Source: Clostridium bornimense (GTDB taxonomy: Bacteria > Bacillota > Clostridia > Clostridiales > Clostridiaceae). Taken from it: a DNA stretch of 64,000 bases. Shown here piece after piece: positions 49,841 through 59,438 of this stretch (the stretch's first letter is position 1; every line of letters starts with the position of its first letter). The DNA is taken from NCBI RefSeq assembly GCF_000577895.1, contig NZ_HG917868.1:2480001-2544000 (forward strand). The letters run 5' to 3'. A program made the position numbers and the translations under genes. Under the pieces are notes generated by a model, which was not told the DNA's origin, ran no database searches, and saw only the letters and a program-made list of their open reading frames with translations.

Positions 49841-50842
49841 TTATTTTATATTATACATATTTTTAAATTCTTCTAAGAACTGATTTTTTTCATCTTTTAA
49901 TGATAGTTTTCTATCTAATTTACTATTAAATAATTGATCGTTCCAATTTTTTCTTCTAGTATAATAATCCCTACATACACTATAAAAATCATAAGGAAAC
50001 ATTAGCAAATAATATAAAACTTCTAATTCTCTATTATCTAAATCACTTTCTTTGGAATACTCCTCTAAAATTAATTTTGCTTTATCTATATTAAAATCAA
50101 AATTTTTTTCCACTTTATTAATGAAATTACATAAGTCATGAACCCTAAGATCTACAATAGCATAATCAAAATCCACAAAATATGCTTTCTCTTCATTTAT
50201 CAATATATTATGATAAGCCAAATCGTGATGACAAATAGTTATTTTATTTTCTTCATTACATAAATCTAAGTAAGCAGTTTTTTTCAATCCCTCTAAACTT
50301 TTTTTCCCTAACTCTATATATCCGCTTATTTCTTTAGAAACCTTACTATCAAAGTCTGTAAAGCTATCAAACTTATTTATAAGACTATGAATAAACTTTA
50401 GTTCATTAATGTATCGTTTTAAGGATACTTCTAAATTTCCAATATTATTTCTATTTTTTATTTTAGTGTTAAATCCAACTCCAGCATTATGCAATTCACT
50501 TAATCCTTTAGATGCAATTTTTAAATGTAATGGATTATTAAATTCGCACATTAATCCTTTTAAGTTATCCATTATAACATATATTTCTCCATTAAAATTA
50601 GTATAATATTCCCCTTTTGCATTTTTTTCAAACTTCACAACTCTGTTAAAATTTTTTGATATATACTCCAAAGACGAATTTATAAAATTAAATTCACTTA
50701 TCTTCCAATCACCTTTTTTTAAAATCTTTTCGCCTTTATCTGTATATAATATATAGACATTCCTTAAGGGATATAAATCATTAACCTTTAGATTAAATCT
50801 TTCAAATAACTCAACATCTAAGTTGTACCCATAGTTATTCAT
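49841..50842 (-). CDS. CotS-family spore coat kinase-like protein, paralogue 2
   Basis: 333 residues. CHHDLAYHNILI and YFVDFDYA keep the kinase-like catalytic and metal-binding residues. The N-lobe (YPLRNVYILYTDKGEKILKKGDW) is divergent from paralogue 1. It is the last gene of a three-gene minus-strand cotS run, 12 bp after the degenerate paralogue. Confidence 0.85.
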   Translation of the reverse strand: MNNYGYNLDVELFERFNLKVNDLYPLRNVYILYTDKGEKILKKGDWKISEFNFINSSLEYISKNFNRVVKFEKNAKGEYYTNFNGEIYVIMDNLKGLMCEFNNPLHLKIASKGLSELHNAGVGFNTKIKNRNNIGNLEVSLKRYINELKFIHSLINKFDSFTDFDSKVSKEISGYIELGKKSLEGLKKTAYLDLCNEENKITICHHDLAYHNILINEEKAYFVDFDYAIVDLRVHDLCNFINKVEKNFDFNIDKAKLILEEYSKESDLDNRELEVLYYLLMFPYDFYSVCRDYYTRRKNWNDQLFNSKLDRKLSLKDEKNQFLEEFKNMYNIK

Positions 50843-50854
50843 ATAAATCCTCTC

Positions 50855-51589
50855 CTACACAATACTATCGCCATCTATGATTTTTGATAAATCTAATTTA
50901 TTTTTATATTCTTCTTCTGATAATTCTTTCTTTTTCAATCTATAATAATTTACCCATTTCATATATTCATATGGATAAGATACTAATGCCGATATTAAAT
51001 TTTCGCTAGACTTACTTAAGTCATTATAATTAACAAAATCTCGTATTAATGAAGAGTAATCTATATTTATTTTCTTTTTCTTACACCTTCTTATAAAGTC
51101 TACAGCATTAATCTCTATAAAGTTATAGTTGCAATAGTCTAATGTAGTATAATATATAATTCCTTTTTCCCTTGTAATATTGTGAAAAGATGTATTTCCT
51201 ATAGATATCTCTGTATTATTCATACTTCTTTTTAATATTTCTAAATAGGAAGAAAATTCAATTTTCTCTAGAGCCCTTTCTCCTCTTTCTAGCATTGCCT
51301 TTGTATTTAATAAAATATATTCTTCTACTTCTGTTAACTGATCTAATTTTTCTAGATTATAAATATATTTATCAGCTCTTCTTGATAACATCTTAATATT
51401 CTCATAGTATCTCCCAGTTTTATTATTTATCATTTTTCCTTCAATACCACTATATCTAGATGCTATATTTGAAAAATCTGATACAACATGAAGATGCTTA
51501 ACACACTCTACAAAAGTTATGTCTCCATTCTTTCTAGGAGATAGTTCTCCTTGAACTACATTAAACGATTTTAGATAATCCTGAAACAT
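50855..51589 (-). CDS. CotS-family protein, short and catalytically degenerate
   Basis: About 244 residues, some 90 shorter than its neighbours; the N-terminal lobe is mostly missing. The catalytic HHDxxxHN block reads GNTSFHN (Asp to Asn) and DFDYC reads TLDYC (first Asp to Thr), so phosphotransfer is unlikely. The frame is open with a fair ribosome site (AGGTGG before ATG at 51589), and it lies 5 bp after the upstream gene. A pseudokinase partner is as likely as a decaying gene. Confidence 0.7.
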   Translation of the reverse strand: MFQDYLKSFNVVQGELSPRKNGDITFVECVKHLHVVSDFSNIASRYSGIEGKMINNKTGRYYENIKMLSRRADKYIYNLEKLDQLTEVEEYILLNTKAMLERGERALEKIEFSSYLEILKRSMNNTEISIGNTSFHNITREKGIIYYTTLDYCNYNFIEINAVDFIRRCKKKKINIDYSSLIRDFVNYNDLSKSSENLISALVSYPYEYMKWVNYYRLKKKELSEEEYKNKLDLSKIIDGDSIV

Positions 51590-51594
51590 AATAA

Positions 51595-52608
51595 CTACCA
51601 CCTAACTTTTAATTTTTCAAACTCTTCAACAAACTCCTCCCGTTCTTCTCTATCATCAATAATTTTTTTTAATTTTGTCATAAAAAATTCTTCACCCCAG
51701 TTTTGCTTTTCCCAATAATATTGAATACCTACTTGCCAAAAATCTTGTGGGAAAGCAATAAATCCAGACATCACTGGTATTTCACTCTCATTAATCTTAA
51801 AAGATTCATTATATACACTTAGTATAAACTCAGCTTTTTCTAAATCCCATTTGCCATTTTTCATAGTTCTAATAATTATTGAACTAAGATCATGTAGATG
51901 TGTATCTAAAATACAATAATCAAAATCTATAAGCTTAATTTTATTTCCTGGCTGTATCATAACATTATGGTGAGCAAAATCATGATGACAAAAGCCACTA
52001 AATTTTTTTTCTTCGTTCATAAGACTAAAATATTCTGAATTAATTAATTTTGATACAGCTCGTCTTCCTCTATCTGCTTCTTCCTCTAAAAATTGAAAAT
52101 ATAATTGATCAAATTCGCTTTTAATATTCTTTTTAAGTATTCTATCTTTAAAATCATAAATCTCATCTATCCTTGTATTAAAAGTCTTTATCCACCTTCC
52201 CCAACCTATTCTTGGTTTCATCTCTTCTGTATCTATAAAACCTTTACTAGTTAAATGTAATTTTGACATAGCTTCTACAGCTAGCATTATATCCACCATA
52301 TTATCGTAATTTGCCTGTCTTGCATCTATCCATTCTGTTAAGTACCCATACTTACTATCTAACTTAATGTACTCCATTCCATTTAATGTTTTTAAGAAAG
52401 GAACCATACTATCTAACTCTTTTTCCATCAAATATTTCATGGCAGAAAAAATGAAATAGAAATGTTTAAATTCATATCTTATGACTTTTAAGCAATAATC
52501 TTTATCATTTTCATTTATTATCTTATAAACATTTTTTATCTTATTAATGCTTTTTATATTAAAACCATAAGACTTCTCAACTTCGTCTTTTATAGCCTCA
52601 ATATCCAT
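51595..52608 (-). CDS. CotS-family spore coat kinase-like protein, paralogue 3
   Basis: 337 residues. CHHDFAHHNVMI and KLIDFDYC are intact. IDEIYDFKDRILKKNIKSEFDQLYFQF and FPQDFWQVGIQYYWEKQNWGEEFF align well with paralogue 1 (FPQRFWRLSNRFYYNEVNWGQKIF). It starts the three-gene run and is divergent from the second GT4 gene, as paralogue 1 is from the first. Confidence 0.88.
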   Translation of the reverse strand: MDIEAIKDEVEKSYGFNIKSINKIKNVYKIINENDKDYCLKVIRYEFKHFYFIFSAMKYLMEKELDSMVPFLKTLNGMEYIKLDSKYGYLTEWIDARQANYDNMVDIMLAVEAMSKLHLTSKGFIDTEEMKPRIGWGRWIKTFNTRIDEIYDFKDRILKKNIKSEFDQLYFQFLEEEADRGRRAVSKLINSEYFSLMNEEKKFSGFCHHDFAHHNVMIQPGNKIKLIDFDYCILDTHLHDLSSIIIRTMKNGKWDLEKAEFILSVYNESFKINESEIPVMSGFIAFPQDFWQVGIQYYWEKQNWGEEFFMTKLKKIIDDREEREEFVEEFEKLKVRW

Positions 52609-52712
52609 ATTCTACTCCTAAAAATTATTTATATTATATTATATGAAGTAGCACATTTTTAGTTCCTTAGTAATATACTTTAATAGATATGTATTTACAG
52701 GGAGAGGATTGT

Positions 52713-53834
52713 ATGAGAATAGCAATTGATGGACGAGGTATTAACTGGTATCATGGTACTGGTATAGGGACTTATACTGAAAGTCTAGTTAAAAATCTTC
52801 TTCAAATAGACAAAAAAAATCACTATCTTTTATACTGGTCTGGGCCTGATTATGATAAATATAAAAGAGAAAATTCAACTATTCATATGTGTTCTAAAAG
52901 ATATCATAGATTTTTTGAAGAAAGTTATTTTCCTATTACCAATGACATTAATGATATAGATATACACCATATACCTCAAAATGGAATTGGATTATATAAA
53001 GATATGAACTGTAAAAAAGTCGTCACTATTCATGATCTTATTCCATATATAATGCCTGAAACTGTCGGCAAAGGTTACCTTGCTAAATTTATGGAAGAGA
53101 TGCCAAAAATAATAAAAGAATCCTCTGCCATAATAACTGTATCTGAACATTCAAAAAAAGACATATTAAAATTTTTCCCTAATGCTGAAGGAAAAGTTTT
53201 TGTGACTTATTTAGCTCCAAAGGATATCTATAAACCACTTAGACGTCAATCTTGTATTCAATATCTAAAACGAAAATATTCTATAGATACGCCTTTTCTT
53301 CTGTACGTAGGAGGATTTAGTTCTAGAAAAAATGTGAAAGGACTAATTCTTTCCTTCTACAATCTGATAAAAGTTTTTGATAAACCACTAAAGTTAGTCG
53401 TGACAGGCTCACTTAAAGATGATGGTGAAAATCTTCTAAAACTTTGTCATGATTTAAATCTAGATGATAAAATAATTTTTACTGGGTTTATCCCAGAAGA
53501 AGATTTGCCTATCTTCTATAACGGTTGTGAGATATTCATATATCCTTCTCTTTATGAAGGATTTGGACTCCCACCGCTTGAAGCAATGAGTTGTGGTATT
53601 CCCGTAATAACATCAAATACTACTTCTATACCTGAAGTTGTATCTGATGGCGGTATACTAATCGACCCTTTCGATGAAAATTCATTAACCAAATCGATGA
53701 TAACTTTGTTAACTGATGAGAAGCTCAATGTTCAATTGCGCTTCAAAGCCCTTAATCGAGCTAAGAATTTTTCTTGGCTCAATACCTCCTTTGAAACACT
53801 GAATATTTATAATTGGATTTTGAATAATTCTTAA
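52713..53834 (+). CDS. GT4-family glycosyltransferase, paralogue 2
   Basis: About 373 residues. [25 protein letters not shown] at the start and [28 protein letters not shown] near the C-terminus match the first GT4 paralogue across the whole length. The ATG at 52713 follows GGGAGAGG; an in-frame ATG at 52689 has no such site. It is followed by a terminator. Confidence 0.9.
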   Translation: MRIAIDGRGINWYHGTGIGTYTESLVKNLLQIDKKNHYLLYWSGPDYDKYKRENSTIHMCSKRYHRFFEESYFPITNDINDIDIHHIPQNGIGLYKDMNCKKVVTIHDLIPYIMPETVGKGYLAKFMEEMPKIIKESSAIITVSEHSKKDILKFFPNAEGKVFVTYLAPKDIYKPLRRQSCIQYLKRKYSIDTPFLLYVGGFSSRKNVKGLILSFYNLIKVFDKPLKLVVTGSLKDDGENLLKLCHDLNLDDKIIFTGFIPEEDLPIFYNGCEIFIYPSLYEGFGLPPLEAMSCGIPVITSNTTSIPEVVSDGGILIDPFDENSLTKSMITLLTDEKLNVQLRFKALNRAKNFSWLNTSFETLNIYNWILNNS

Positions 53835-53860
53835 GGCTGTGCAATGCAGCCTATTTTTTA
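53835..53860 (+). terminator. Terminator of the second GT4 gene
   Basis: GGCTG-TGCAATG-CAGCC then TATTTTTTA, starting at the stop codon. Confidence 0.75.
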
Positions 53861-53986
53861 ATTCACAATTCTCAATTATGGTGATATATTTATATGTTCA
53901 GCTCATATATAGAGCTATTATACTTAAGTGTTGTTTTTATTTAATATAAATCCAAAAATTCTAGTTTACGCTATCACTGTGCACTG
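53860..53986 (-). repeat. Dispersed structured repeat, copy F (partial, reversed)
   Basis: It begins AATTCACAATTCTCAATTATGG and carries CTTAAGTGTTG with the AT-rich flank that in copies A and E surrounds AACACTTAAG, all in reverse orientation. The other end is CACTGTGCACTG. H1, H2 and the GTCCGCAGGAC palindrome are absent. Confidence 0.65.
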
Positions 53987-54004
53987 ATATATTCCTGTGC
54001 CCTA

Positions 54005-54041
54005 ATAAAAAAAGCTGCCACACCTTGTGCAACAGCTCCAC
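54005..54041 (-). terminator. Terminator of the DUF4097 gene
   Basis: Minus strand GCTGTTGCACAAGGTGTGGCAGC folds as a stem with a small bulge (not written as one run: GCTG/CAGC and CACA/TGTG), followed by seven Ts. Confidence 0.7.
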
Positions 54042-54098
54042 ATCCAAAACTCTAATCTATATCAAGCACTATAAACTAAAAATTATACGCTATATAAT

Positions 54099-54965
54099 CT
54101 ATTTTACATTTATATCGCCTTCATTTACTTGTATATCTAATACAATATCACTATCAGCTTTATAATTTTCTACTTTTACTTTTCCTTTACTTGATTTAGC
54201 TATAACTTTATATGTATTTTTTAACAATTCCGTTTCTACATCACCTTTATTTACTTTTAAATATATATTTCCATTTGCTTTTAAATTTTTTACTTTTACA
54301 TCTCCTAAGTAAGAATCAACACTTACTTCTCCACCTATATTTTGTAACTCTACATTTCCCTCTTTATTTATAACAACAACTTCCTTTGGGAGCATATTTT
54401 TAATACTTATATTTCCTTCTTCACACTCTACACTTAGATACTTTATTAATTCATTACTACTTGATATATTAATATCACCAAGGAAATTATTTATATATAA
54501 CTTATTTGTATAACCTTTAGGAATCTTTAATTCTATGTTTAATTCCTGACCTATATTTATAAGACCTGTAGAATTATTATCTATTACTTCATTTATTTCT
54601 ATCTTACCATTTGATTTATCAATATCTAATCTTGGTGCATAATCATAAGATTTAACATGAGTATGACCAACTAAACATACCTCTATATTCTCCTTATCAG
54701 TATCTATAATATTTATATTAGCCGTAGTACAATTTAAAAATATCTCTTCTACATCATCTAATGCTATATCACTCTGTTCGTCTATATCTATATTATGATA
54801 CTTATCACTATTTGACTTTTCATTTATCAACTGGTCTTCAGATACTATAGATGCTTCATTAGAATTTTTCTCACCTTTGCTAAAAATAAATTTCATACCT
54901 ATGTATAGTCCCAATAAAGCAATTATCACAAGTACCATTATCAATATTCCTTTACTCTTTTTCAT
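54099..54965 (-). CDS. Membrane-anchored DUF4097 beta-repeat protein
   Basis: About 288 residues. One N-terminal membrane helix (ILIMVLVIIALLGLYIGMKFIF), a short linker, then repeated beta units with GDINIS, GNISIK, GNVELQ, GDVKVK, GNIYLK, GDVETE, GKVKVE and GDINVK. This fits the DUF4097 (adhesin-like beta-helix) family; such proteins often occur near membrane-stress regulators. No specific function. The ATG at 54965 follows GGAGGTG. Confidence 0.8.
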   Translation of the reverse strand: MKKSKGILIMVLVIIALLGLYIGMKFIFSKGEKNSNEASIVSEDQLINEKSNSDKYHNIDIDEQSDIALDDVEEIFLNCTTANINIIDTDKENIEVCLVGHTHVKSYDYAPRLDIDKSNGKIEINEVIDNNSTGLINIGQELNIELKIPKGYTNKLYINNFLGDINISSSNELIKYLSVECEEGNISIKNMLPKEVVVINKEGNVELQNIGGEVSVDSYLGDVKVKNLKANGNIYLKVNKGDVETELLKNTYKVIAKSSKGKVKVENYKADSDIVLDIQVNEGDINVK

Positions 54966-55060
54966 ACTGTCACCTCCATATCTATACTTTTCTATCTTAA
55001 ACTCCATTTACTTTATTATATTTCATAAAAGTATACTCTATCAATAACTTATTTATAACT

Positions 55061-55094
55061 AAAAAACTACAACTGATAATTTTAGTTGTAGTTT
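55061..55094 (-). terminator. Terminator of the flavin reductase gene
   Basis: AAACTACAACT and AGTTGTAGTTT, followed on the minus strand by TTTAGTT. Confidence 0.75.
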
Positions 55095-55149
55095 ATATAT
55101 GTCATTTCAGAATAATATTTATAATCAATCTTCTTACTATAAGATATTA

Positions 55150-55902
55150 TTATTTAGTTATATCTTCTCCTGGTGCAAATAACTCATAATTTATAAAATC
55201 TTTTTCTACATTCATAGATACTAGACCTTTATAGATAGTTCTCATAAATTCTATTGGTCCACAAAAATAAAACTGTCCATTCTTTGGAAGATTATTTTTC
55301 ATCCATTGTGTTGTTATTCTACCTTGAACATCAAAATCTTCATTTAATTTATCTTTTTCTAATGGTCTTGTATAAATTGTTGTTAATTCTATATTATTAT
55401 TTTTATTCACTAACTCATCTATTTCTTCTTTAAAACTATGATGATTTGAGTTTCCTAAACTATATATTAAGCTTACTTTTCTACTTGCCCCAATAGTAGC
55501 ATAAGCCATAGATAACATTGGTGTTATTCCTATTCCTCCTCCAATTAAAACTAGTGGTGCATCACTTTCTTTTAAAATGAATTTCCCCATAGGAATACTT
55601 CCTTGAATTTTGTCTCCTATATTTATGTTATCGCATAGCAACTTACTAACATCACCTTCTGCTTCTCTTTTTACACTAATTCTATAATAATCTTCATTAG
55701 AATCCATAGATAATGTATATTGTCTTGTTCTACTATACTTACCATCTTCCATTTCAACTCTTATAGCAATAAACTGTCCTGGTATATGCTTAGGTAATTC
55801 TAATCCATCTGATGCTTTTAAATAAAATGAAGTTACTAATTCATCTTCTTTCTTTTTATCAAATACTATTAACTCCTTAAATCCCTTCCATTTATTACTC
55901 AT
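55150..55902 (-). CDS. FAD/NAD(P)H oxidoreductase, like the reductase part of flavohaemoglobin
   Basis: 250 residues of the ferredoxin-NADP reductase fold. FAD site RQYTLS, NAD(P)H site GGGIGITPMLSM, then YFCGPIEFM and the C-terminal FAPGEDITK. It aligns with the C-terminal two domains of Hmp but has no globin and no 2Fe-2S domain. The electron acceptor is unknown. It lies 50 bp after gapN and is probably co-transcribed, under the FNR-type box upstream. Confidence 0.85.
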   Translation of the reverse strand: MSNKWKGFKELIVFDKKKEDELVTSFYLKASDGLELPKHIPGQFIAIRVEMEDGKYSRTRQYTLSMDSNEDYYRISVKREAEGDVSKLLCDNINIGDKIQGSIPMGKFILKESDAPLVLIGGGIGITPMLSMAYATIGASRKVSLIYSLGNSNHHSFKEEIDELVNKNNNIELTTIYTRPLEKDKLNEDFDVQGRITTQWMKNNLPKNGQFYFCGPIEFMRTIYKGLVSMNVEKDFINYELFAPGEDITK

Positions 55903-55952
55903 ATCTATATACTCTCCTCTTTTGCTAATGTAAAGTTTAATCTTATTATTTA

Positions 55953-57416
55953 TTATTTTCTTAAATTAATTACAGTAGATTTAACTCTACTCATTGCTTC
56001 TATAGAATATCTTATTCCTTGAACCCCTATACCAGAGTTCTTCACGCCTAAAAATGGGAAGTGATCTGGCCCTCTTTCTGTCTTATTATTAACTTGAACA
56101 GTTCCTACTTCAAGCTTTCCAGCAATATAAAATGCATCATTTATATTTTCAGTAAATACAGATGACTGCAATCCATACTGAGATTTATTAGCTATTTCAA
56201 TAGCTTCTTCTATATTATTTACTCTTAAAATAGGTAATACTGGTCCGAATGGTTCCTCCCATGCTAATTCCATTTTTTCATTAACATTATCAATAAGTGT
56301 TGGATAAACTATATTTTCTTCTCTTTTCCCACCTACTATAAGTTTTCCACCCTTTTTTATAGCATCTTCAATCAATCCTTCTACAAATAATGCACTTTTA
56401 TTATCTATAAGTGGTACAATATCAACTTGTTTTTCTAATGGATTTCCTACAACTAGCTTTTCCACTTTTTCTTTTAGCTTTTCCACTAACTTATCTGCAA
56501 CTTCATTTTCTACTAATACTCTCTTTATTGCTGTACATCTTTGTCCAGAATATGAATAAGCACCTGCAACAATATTCTTTGCTGCCAAATCTAAATCAGC
56601 ATCCTTTAAAACAATAGCTGCATCCTTTCCACCCAATTCCATTAATGTAGGTGTCATTTTTGATATTTGAGAAATTCTAGCTCCTATCTCTGAACTTCCT
56701 GTAAAGTTAATAAAATCAATATCAGGATGTGTAACAACATAGTCTCCTATCTCACTACCTTTTCCTGTTATTGTATTAATAACTCCAGCTGGAACACCTG
56801 CTTTTTGAAAAATATTTGCTAAATATAGTCCACTTAAGCTTCCTTGTGTTGCTGGTTTAAAAATAACAGTATTACCACCTATAATGGCTGGTGCTATTTT
56901 TGATGCTGCTAAATTAACAGGATAATTAAATGGTGATATTGCTAAAACAACACCAAGTGGTTCTCTTGTTACCATTGCTATCTTGTCTTTTGTACCACCT
57001 TTAAAACTATCACCTTGTAAAATTTCTCCTTGCATATTTTTAGCAGTATCTGCTGTAAATCTAATAAAATCAGCTGTTCTATTAACTTCTGATCTAGCAC
57101 TTTCTCTATCTTTTGCAACCTCCATAATAAGTAATTCTGATAACTCATCAATTTTCTCTTCTAATATATCAGCTGCTTTATATAATATTTCTGATCTCTC
57201 AAAAATATTAGTTAATTTCCACTTCTTTTGAGCCTCTTTACAACTTTCTATAGCTAAATCTACCTCTTCTTTACTCATTGCTGGAACTTTACCTAATAAA
57301 GAATTATTTAAAGGTGAGTGTATATCTATGTATGTATCACTATCACTTTCTATCCACTTACCATTTAATAATTTCTTTAACTCTATATTTAAATCATTAA
57401 GATATATTTCTTTCAT
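55953..57416 (-). CDS. gapN: Non-phosphorylating NADP-dependent glyceraldehyde-3-phosphate dehydrogenase
   Basis: 487 residues of the aldehyde dehydrogenase superfamily. ISPFNYPVNLAASKIAPAIIGGNTVIFKPAT, MELGGKDAAIVLKDADLD (catalytic Glu) and YSGQRCTAIKR (catalytic Cys) are closest to GapN. It oxidises glyceraldehyde-3-phosphate to 3-phosphoglycerate, giving NADPH, which is a main NADPH source in clostridia. Preceded by an FNR-like box centred at -41.5. Confidence 0.92.
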   Translation of the reverse strand: MKEIYLNDLNIELKKLLNGKWIESDSDTYIDIHSPLNNSLLGKVPAMSKEEVDLAIESCKEAQKKWKLTNIFERSEILYKAADILEEKIDELSELLIMEVAKDRESARSEVNRTADFIRFTADTAKNMQGEILQGDSFKGGTKDKIAMVTREPLGVVLAISPFNYPVNLAASKIAPAIIGGNTVIFKPATQGSLSGLYLANIFQKAGVPAGVINTITGKGSEIGDYVVTHPDIDFINFTGSSEIGARISQISKMTPTLMELGGKDAAIVLKDADLDLAAKNIVAGAYSYSGQRCTAIKRVLVENEVADKLVEKLKEKVEKLVVGNPLEKQVDIVPLIDNKSALFVEGLIEDAIKKGGKLIVGGKREENIVYPTLIDNVNEKMELAWEEPFGPVLPILRVNNIEEAIEIANKSQYGLQSSVFTENINDAFYIAGKLEVGTVQVNNKTERGPDHFPFLGVKNSGIGVQGIRYSIEAMSRVKSTVINLRK

Positions 57417-57451
57417 TTTCTTACCTCACATTTCCTACGTATTGTTTTATT

Positions 57452-57493
57452 AGTATAAATTAATATGTAGAAACAAAATGTGATTCAAATCAA
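57452..57493 (-). promoter_or_regulatory. gapN promoter with FNR-type operator
   Basis: On the minus strand TTGAT-TTGA-ATCAC (57480-57493) matches the FNR consensus TTGATnnnnATCAA at 9 of 10 positions. TATACT (57452-57457) lies downstream so that the box centre is at -41.5 if +1 is 7 nt after the -10, the class II activator position. The -35 hexamer is poor, as expected for an activated promoter. Confidence 0.7.
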
Positions 57494-57497
57494 ATTT

Positions 57498-58199
57498 TTA
57501 AATATATTTTTTTAATCCTTTTTCATCCATAACTACAATTTTCTTTGTTCCAACAATTTTTATTATCCCTTCTTCTTCAAACTTTTTAAGTTTTCTACTT
57601 ATAGTTTCTCTCGTAACCCCTACATAATTAGCCATATCTTCTCTATTTAATGGCAAATTAATAATTATACTATTCTCATTAAACTCACCATACTTATCAC
57701 ATAAATCTTTCAATAAAAATGCAATTCTAGCATCAATATCATTAGTGGCTAAATTTTGTGCAAGATTTTCTACCTCTGATAATCGCTCACCCATTATTTC
57801 TAATATTTTAATTGCTATCTCAGGTTTATCTAATAAAATCTCTTTAAAATTCTCTTTACTTAATGTACAAATTTTACTTTCTTCTATTGCCTTAGCATTA
57901 AACCTATATTTAGACTCCTTAAGTAAATTTAATTCACCAAAAAAATCTCCTTCTGAAAGTATATGTAATATTTGTTCTTTTCCATCTTTAGTATATTTAT
58001 AAATTTTTATCTTACCAACATTAAGAAAATATAAAGTTTTAGCTTTTTCCCCTTCTAAAAATACAATATCATTTTTATTAAATTTCTTATGAATCATTTT
58101 TTCAATAATCTCTGTTAGTTCACTAGAATCTAACGATGAAAAAATAGATATTTCTTTTGTACATAATCCTCTTTTGCAATTACCACAACAATTATTCAT
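57498..58199 (-). CDS. Crp/Fnr-family transcription regulator with N-terminal cysteines
   Basis: 233 residues. A cyclic-nucleotide-binding-like barrel (NDIVFLEGEKAKTLYFLNVGKIKIYK, GDFFGELNLL) is followed by a helix-turn-helix with the recognition helix GVTRETISRKLKKFE, whose ETxSR pattern is that of FNR-type TTGAT readers. Four cysteines at 4, 5, 8 and 13 could hold an Fe-S cluster or sense redox. It lies directly upstream of gapN with a matching box between them. Confidence 0.88.
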   Translation of the reverse strand: MNNCCGNCKRGLCTKEISIFSSLDSSELTEIIEKMIHKKFNKNDIVFLEGEKAKTLYFLNVGKIKIYKYTKDGKEQILHILSEGDFFGELNLLKESKYRFNAKAIEESKICTLSKENFKEILLDKPEIAIKILEIMGERLSEVENLAQNLATNDIDARIAFLLKDLCDKYGEFNENSIIINLPLNREDMANYVGVTRETISRKLKKFEEEGIIKIVGTKKIVVMDEKGLKKYI

Positions 58200-58225
58200 T
58201 AAAATCCTTCTCCATTTCTTATATA

Positions 58226-58276
58226 GAAAAGAAGCTTTGCATAATAAGATTTATACATCTTGCAATAGCTTCCTTT
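58226..58276 (-). terminator. Terminator-like hairpin after manC
   Basis: GAAGCT.TTGCA and TTGCAATAGCTTC pair imperfectly with a loop of about 20 nt, in the 82-bp gap before the regulator gene. Confidence 0.5.
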
Positions 58277-58281
58277 ATAAT

Positions 58282-59349
58282 CTATATATATTTATTAAAT
58301 TTATCATTTTGTTTTATTATATCAACTAAGTGTTTTAAATCTTGATCTTTATCTTTACTCATTATAAGTAACACATCTTCACTATCTACTATTATCAGAT
58401 CTTCCACTCCAAATGTTATAATAAACTTTTTTCCTCCAAATACAAAGCAATTTTCACTTTCACTAGTAAATACTTCTCCCTTTATCCCATTTGATCTTTG
58501 ATTTGACAAAAATTTTCCTAATGAATTGAAATTTCCTATATCATCCCATACAAATTCACTTTCTATTACATATGCTTTTCTTGTTTTTTGCATTATACCA
58601 TAATCTACAGAAATTCCTTCTATAAGATTGTATTGGTCTTCAATGACTTTTTTTTCTTCTTTAGTATTTACTGCTTTATATATCTCCATCATATTTTTAT
58701 ACATCTTTGGGACATATCTTTCTAATTCTCTTAAAAAAACATCTGCTCTCCATACAAACATACCAGAATTCCATAAATAATTATTACTATAATAAAAATC
58801 TGTAGCTACTTCAAGATTAGGTTTTTCTATAAATTGTTCAACTCTAAAAGTACCTATCTTATTATTCACTCTATCCCCTACTTTTATATATCCATATCCC
58901 GTCTCCGGTCTCGTAGGTTTGATTCCAATAGTAACTAATCCTCGTCTTCTTTCCGATATATCTAAAGCTCTTTGTATTGTATCTAAATATTCTCTTTCTC
59001 CCTGTATATAATGATCTGATGGTAGTACTACCATCTTAGCATCCTTATCATTTTTCACAAGTTTTACTGCTGATAATGCTATACATGTAGCAGTTTCTTT
59101 ATTTTGTGGCTCTGTGAATATGTTTTCTTCCTTAATATCATTTAATTCTTCTTTAACTTTATCTAAATATCTCTCGTTTGTTACAACATATATATTTTCT
59201 CTTGGAATTAATTTTAAAATTCTATCTACAGTATTTCTTAAAAAACTCTTATCATTAATTACCTTTAAAAACTGTTTAGGATTATCTTCTCTTGAAAGTG
59301 GATATAATCTTGTACCTTTGCCTCCAGCCAATATCAATGCATATAACAC
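58282..59349 (-). CDS. manC: Mannose-1-phosphate guanylyltransferase
   Basis: 355 residues. The pyrophosphorylase signature LILAGGKGTRLYPLSREDNPKQF, VLPSDHYI, PETGYGYI, FIEKP and LWNSGMFVW are those of ManC-type enzymes that make GDP-mannose. There is no C-terminal isomerase domain. The start is GTG with AGGAGGGG before it. It stands alone, with no other nucleotide-sugar gene nearby. Confidence 0.93.
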   Translation of the reverse strand: MLYALILAGGKGTRLYPLSREDNPKQFLKVINDKSFLRNTVDRILKLIPRENIYVVTNERYLDKVKEELNDIKEENIFTEPQNKETATCIALSAVKLVKNDKDAKMVVLPSDHYIQGEREYLDTIQRALDISERRRGLVTIGIKPTRPETGYGYIKVGDRVNNKIGTFRVEQFIEKPNLEVATDFYYSNNYLWNSGMFVWRADVFLRELERYVPKMYKNMMEIYKAVNTKEEKKVIEDQYNLIEGISVDYGIMQKTRKAYVIESEFVWDDIGNFNSLGKFLSNQRSNGIKGEVFTSESENCFVFGGKKFIITFGVEDLIIVDSEDVLLIMSKDKDQDLKHLVDIIKQNDKFNKYI

Positions 59350-59438
59350 AAAAATCCCCTCCTGTTATGCATCACATAATAAATTTATGCATATTATGGA
59401 GGCAGTATAACCACTTTGGGCAATTCACAATTATATAT

